The notes under the pieces were generated by a model that saw nothing but the letters and a program-made list of their open reading frames with translations, did no database searches and was not told the origin of the DNA. A stretch of DNA of 8,081 nt, from positions 1-8,081 of the forward strand of contig SKZB01000287.1 of NCBI GenBank assembly GCA_007127615.1, in the 5' to 3' direction. Positions 6,567 to 8,081 of this stretch are shown here, one piece after another. Positions within the stretch are counted from its first letter, which is position 1; each line of letters opens with the position of its first letter. A program made the position numbers and the translations under genes. This DNA comes from Phycisphaerales bacterium (GTDB lineage: Bacteria; Planctomycetota; Phycisphaerae; Phycisphaerales; SM1A02).

Positions 6567-6938
6567 TCACACCGGCGGATCGCCCCGGTACGCACAGGTG
6601 CTCGTGCAGGTCTCGTGGACCCGAACCTCCGACAGCAGCGGCAAGTCCGGTTTGATCCGATCCCACAACCACTTCGCCAGAACTTCGCTCGTCGGATGCT
6701 CAAGCCCCTCGATGTCGTTCAGACAGTAATGATCGAGCTGCATCCGCAACGGCTCGATCACCCGCTTGATCTCGCCGTAGTCGATCAAGTGGTGCTGACC
6801 CTCGGGAACGTCGCCTTCGACAAAGACATCGACTCGAAACGAGTGGCCGTGCATACGCCGGCACTTGTGGCCTTCGGGAAATGACGGCAGGAAATGAGCC
6901 GCTTCAAAGGTAAACGATTTCGAAAGACGGACATGCAT
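6567..6938 (-). CDS. queD: 6-carboxy-5,6,7,8-tetrahydropterin synthase (QueD)
   Basis: A 123-residue member of the PTPS/QueD family. It converts dihydroneopterin triphosphate to 6-carboxytetrahydropterin, the second step of 7-deazaguanine (preQ0, queuosine) synthesis, in the cytoplasm. The zinc ligands are His15 (EAAHFL), His30 and His32 (MHGHSF). The catalytic Cys25 sits in HKCRRMHGH, and the DH pair at 69-70 is in QLDHYCLND. VHETCTS (107-113) gives the pterin-binding Glu109. The CxxxxHGH spacing with the Cys retained favours QueD over mammalian-type PTPS. Start: the ATG at 6938 gives the usual N-terminus before FTFEAAHFL. A longer frame to 7298 is open but overlaps the divergent membrane gene and is not plausible. 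Other queuosine genes (queC, queE, queF) are not in the window. The TIM-barrel-like gene and nuoC follow on the same strand. Confidence 0.94.
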   Translation of the reverse strand: MHVRLSKSFTFEAAHFLPSFPEGHKCRRMHGHSFRVDVFVEGDVPEGQHHLIDYGEIKRVIEPLRMQLDHYCLNDIEGLEHPTSEVLAKWLWDRIKPDLPLLSEVRVHETCTSTCAYRGDPPV

Positions 6939-7059
6939 GAGAACTGATGATGATACCAGACCGCGAAGGGGCAACGACGGATCCTCACCTCGCGCGGGAT
7001 GAGCGGGAGGCAATTCCGCCCCGGGGCCGACCCGATCCGCGGCTTCCCGATATGCTGCG

Positions 7060-7893
7060 GTGATGCTGATGACAATCACCCTGGTTGCACTTCTGGCGGC
7101 TTCCGCCGTGCTGATCGGCGCCGGTTTCCTGCACCTCCTGCCCCGGCTGGGAAAGTTCGGCCGGGCGGGCGCGGCCGCATTCGGCCGCGCGCCGGCACTG
7201 GATCTGGCGGTCAAGTACTTCCTCATCCTTCCGCCGATCGGCGCCGTGGTCTTCGCCGGCTGGCCCGGTCTGGTCGGATCCGTGGTGGGCCAGATCATCG
7301 GTCTGCAGGTCTGGGTTTTTCTGCACGAGTTCGCTCACCGATCGGCGCGGCGCGGGCCGCGCATCGTGAAGACCCTCAACCGGATCGTCGGCCGGTGGCG
7401 GAATCATCTCGCGCTGTGGGTCACCGCGATCGTGGTTCCGGTCTTCTGGGTGATTCGGGTCGCGCAGATTTTCGCCTATCCCGCACTCTCCTGGCTGGTC
7501 GGGCTCCCGCGCTACCGCCACGCGGAATGGGTGAACGTGTCGCGCCAGAAGTTCGAAGGGCTGATCGGGCACGACCTGATCTGGTGTCTCTACTGCGATT
7601 GGATGACGGGCGTCTGGTCGCTCGGTTCGGAGATGCTGCGCAACGTCGAGTCCTTCTGGTGTCCGATCCGTTTCTATGACGACAAGAAGTGTGAGAACTG
7701 CCGAATCGACTTTCCCGATGTCACCGGCACGCCGGGCGCGCCCGGCTGGGTCCCGGCCGACGGCACGATGGCGGAGGTGAGTGAACTGCTCGAGCGGCAG
7801 TACGGGCCGAAAGGCGACAACGGTTGGTTCGGCCACCCCGCGCGACTCACCGTCAACGGTGAGCCGATCTCCGCCAACTCTCCGGAGAAATGA
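7060..7893 (+). CDS. Unrecognised membrane protein with an HExxH motif and two CxxC pairs
   Basis: A 277-residue protein that I cannot place in a named family. It has three hydrophobic stretches in the first 95 residues (about 4-29, 51-68 and 70-88) and a long one at 117-149, so about four membrane segments. The third ends in VWVFLHEFAHRSARR, with His89-Glu90-x-x-His93, an HExxH that could bind a metal at the membrane edge. The C-terminal half is probably soluble and cytoplasmic. It contains VNVSRQKFEGLIGHDLIW, the pair C176-x-x-C179 (CLYCDWMTG), a lone Cys201 (FWCPIRF) and the pair C211-x-x-C214 (KKCENCRID), a pattern that could hold zinc or iron. Neither CxxC is followed by His, so c-type heme is not suggested. 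The ending WFGHPARLTVNGEPIS is also neat and ordered. Start is uncertain: GTG 7060, ATG 7063 and ATG 7069 are consecutive options and none has a strong Shine-Dalgarno. It is divergent from queD with about 120 bp between. Confidence 0.8.
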   Translation: MMLMTITLVALLAASAVLIGAGFLHLLPRLGKFGRAGAAAFGRAPALDLAVKYFLILPPIGAVVFAGWPGLVGSVVGQIIGLQVWVFLHEFAHRSARRGPRIVKTLNRIVGRWRNHLALWVTAIVVPVFWVIRVAQIFAYPALSWLVGLPRYRHAEWVNVSRQKFEGLIGHDLIWCLYCDWMTGVWSLGSEMLRNVESFWCPIRFYDDKKCENCRIDFPDVTGTPGAPGWVPADGTMAEVSELLERQYGPKGDNGWFGHPARLTVNGEPISANSPEK

Positions 7894-7905
7894 GCGAACG
7901 AAAGT

Positions 7906-7998
7906 CTACAGCGCTCTGACCGCGCCAAACAGCAGACACGCAAGCACGAACAGAAGCGCGAGGGTCAGAACCAGTCGTCGAATCATCAGGTGTCGCAT
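7906..7998 (-). CDS. Possible 30-residue single-helix membrane peptide
   Basis: A minus-strand frame from ATG 7998 to TAG 7908-7906 encodes MRHLMIRRLVLTLALLFVLA and then ten more residues, CLLFGAVRAL. It has the layout of a small membrane peptide: four positive charges (Arg and His) at the N-terminus, then about 17 apolar residues (9-26), then a short Arg-containing end. No good Shine-Dalgarno precedes either possible start (7998 or 7986). It converges on the HExxH membrane gene with 12 bp between stops. No other gene explains 7894-8081. The frame is short enough to arise by chance, although an unbroken apolar stretch with a basic N-terminus is more than most random frames show. Function unknown. 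Confidence 0.35.
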   Translation of the reverse strand: MRHLMIRRLVLTLALLFVLACLLFGAVRAL

Positions 7999-8003
7999 GG
8001 TGC

Positions 8004-8041
8004 GGGGATCGCGGGCGAGCGGGGGCGGGGGAGAAGGGGGG
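8004..8041 (+). other. G-quadruplex-type motif (five G-tracts)
   Basis: Five G-tracts of 4, 3, 5, 5 and 6 bases lie in 38 bases, separated by loops of 5, 5, 1 and 4 bases. This meets the usual rule of four or more tracts of at least three G with loops of one to seven. It sits 5 bp before the start codon of the possible 30-residue peptide, whose coding strand is the C-rich complement. The G-rich strand would therefore be the template strand for that peptide. The motif is visible in the sequence; any structure or role is inferred. Confidence 0.5.
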
Positions 8042-8081
8042 ATCAGACAATTCGAAATCGTTCGGAGTGAATCTGCGCGGC

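Noticed and set aside
6491..6703. In-frame extension of the TIM-barrel-like gene upstream to 6703
   Set aside because: It overlaps queD in another frame and has Arg/Ser/Cys-rich shadow composition. The ATG at 6490 gives a more protein-like N-terminus.
6985..7836. 283-codon frame on the minus strand opposite the HExxH membrane gene
   Set aside because: The translation is Pro/Arg/Asp-rich with no domain, and the plus frame has clear membrane helices and ordered motifs.

Overview
The window is GC-rich, densely coding DNA from what looks like a Gram-negative bacterium. It carries a KDO-phosphate phosphatase (kdsC) followed by a very large LptC/LptA-like protein, so the organism should build an outer membrane containing lipopolysaccharide. 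The long, Asp/Arg/Glu-rich LptC-like protein, a solitary nuoC and scattered short transcription units suggest a member of the PVC/Planctomycetota group (perhaps Phycisphaerae-like). That placement is inference; there is no rRNA or other marker here to settle it.

Layout. At the left edge is the 3' end of a helix-hairpin-helix (ComEA-type) DNA-binding protein (+). It converges, with one base between stop codons, on proC (-), the last enzyme of proline synthesis. A 154-bp divergent spacer, with a possible proC promoter and a possible 5'-UTR hairpin for kdsC, separates proC from a tight two-gene unit: kdsC and a 1102-residue membrane-anchored LptC/OstA-repeat protein (+). That protein fills 41% of the window. 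It converges on a three-gene minus-strand run transcribed as queD, then an unrecognised 215-residue protein resembling part of a xylose-isomerase-type TIM barrel, then nuoC. Divergent from queD is a conserved-looking but unrecognised membrane protein (+) with an HExxH motif at a membrane edge and two CxxC pairs. The right edge has a possible 30-residue single-helix membrane peptide (-) and a run of five G-tracts with short loops.

How the genes work together. KdsC makes free KDO for the LPS inner core, and the LptC/LptA-like protein probably helps carry finished LPS across the periplasm. Their coupling mirrors the kdsC-lptC-lptA order of proteobacteria, but lptB is not next. ProC, QueD and NuoC are housekeeping enzymes of proline synthesis, queuosine (7-deazaguanine) synthesis and complex I respiration. 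I saw no mobile element, tRNA, rRNA or CRISPR array, and no stretch above 300 bases lacks a gene. The most unusual items are the giant one-piece Lpt-like protein, the HExxH/CxxC membrane protein, the isolated nuoC and the edge elements.
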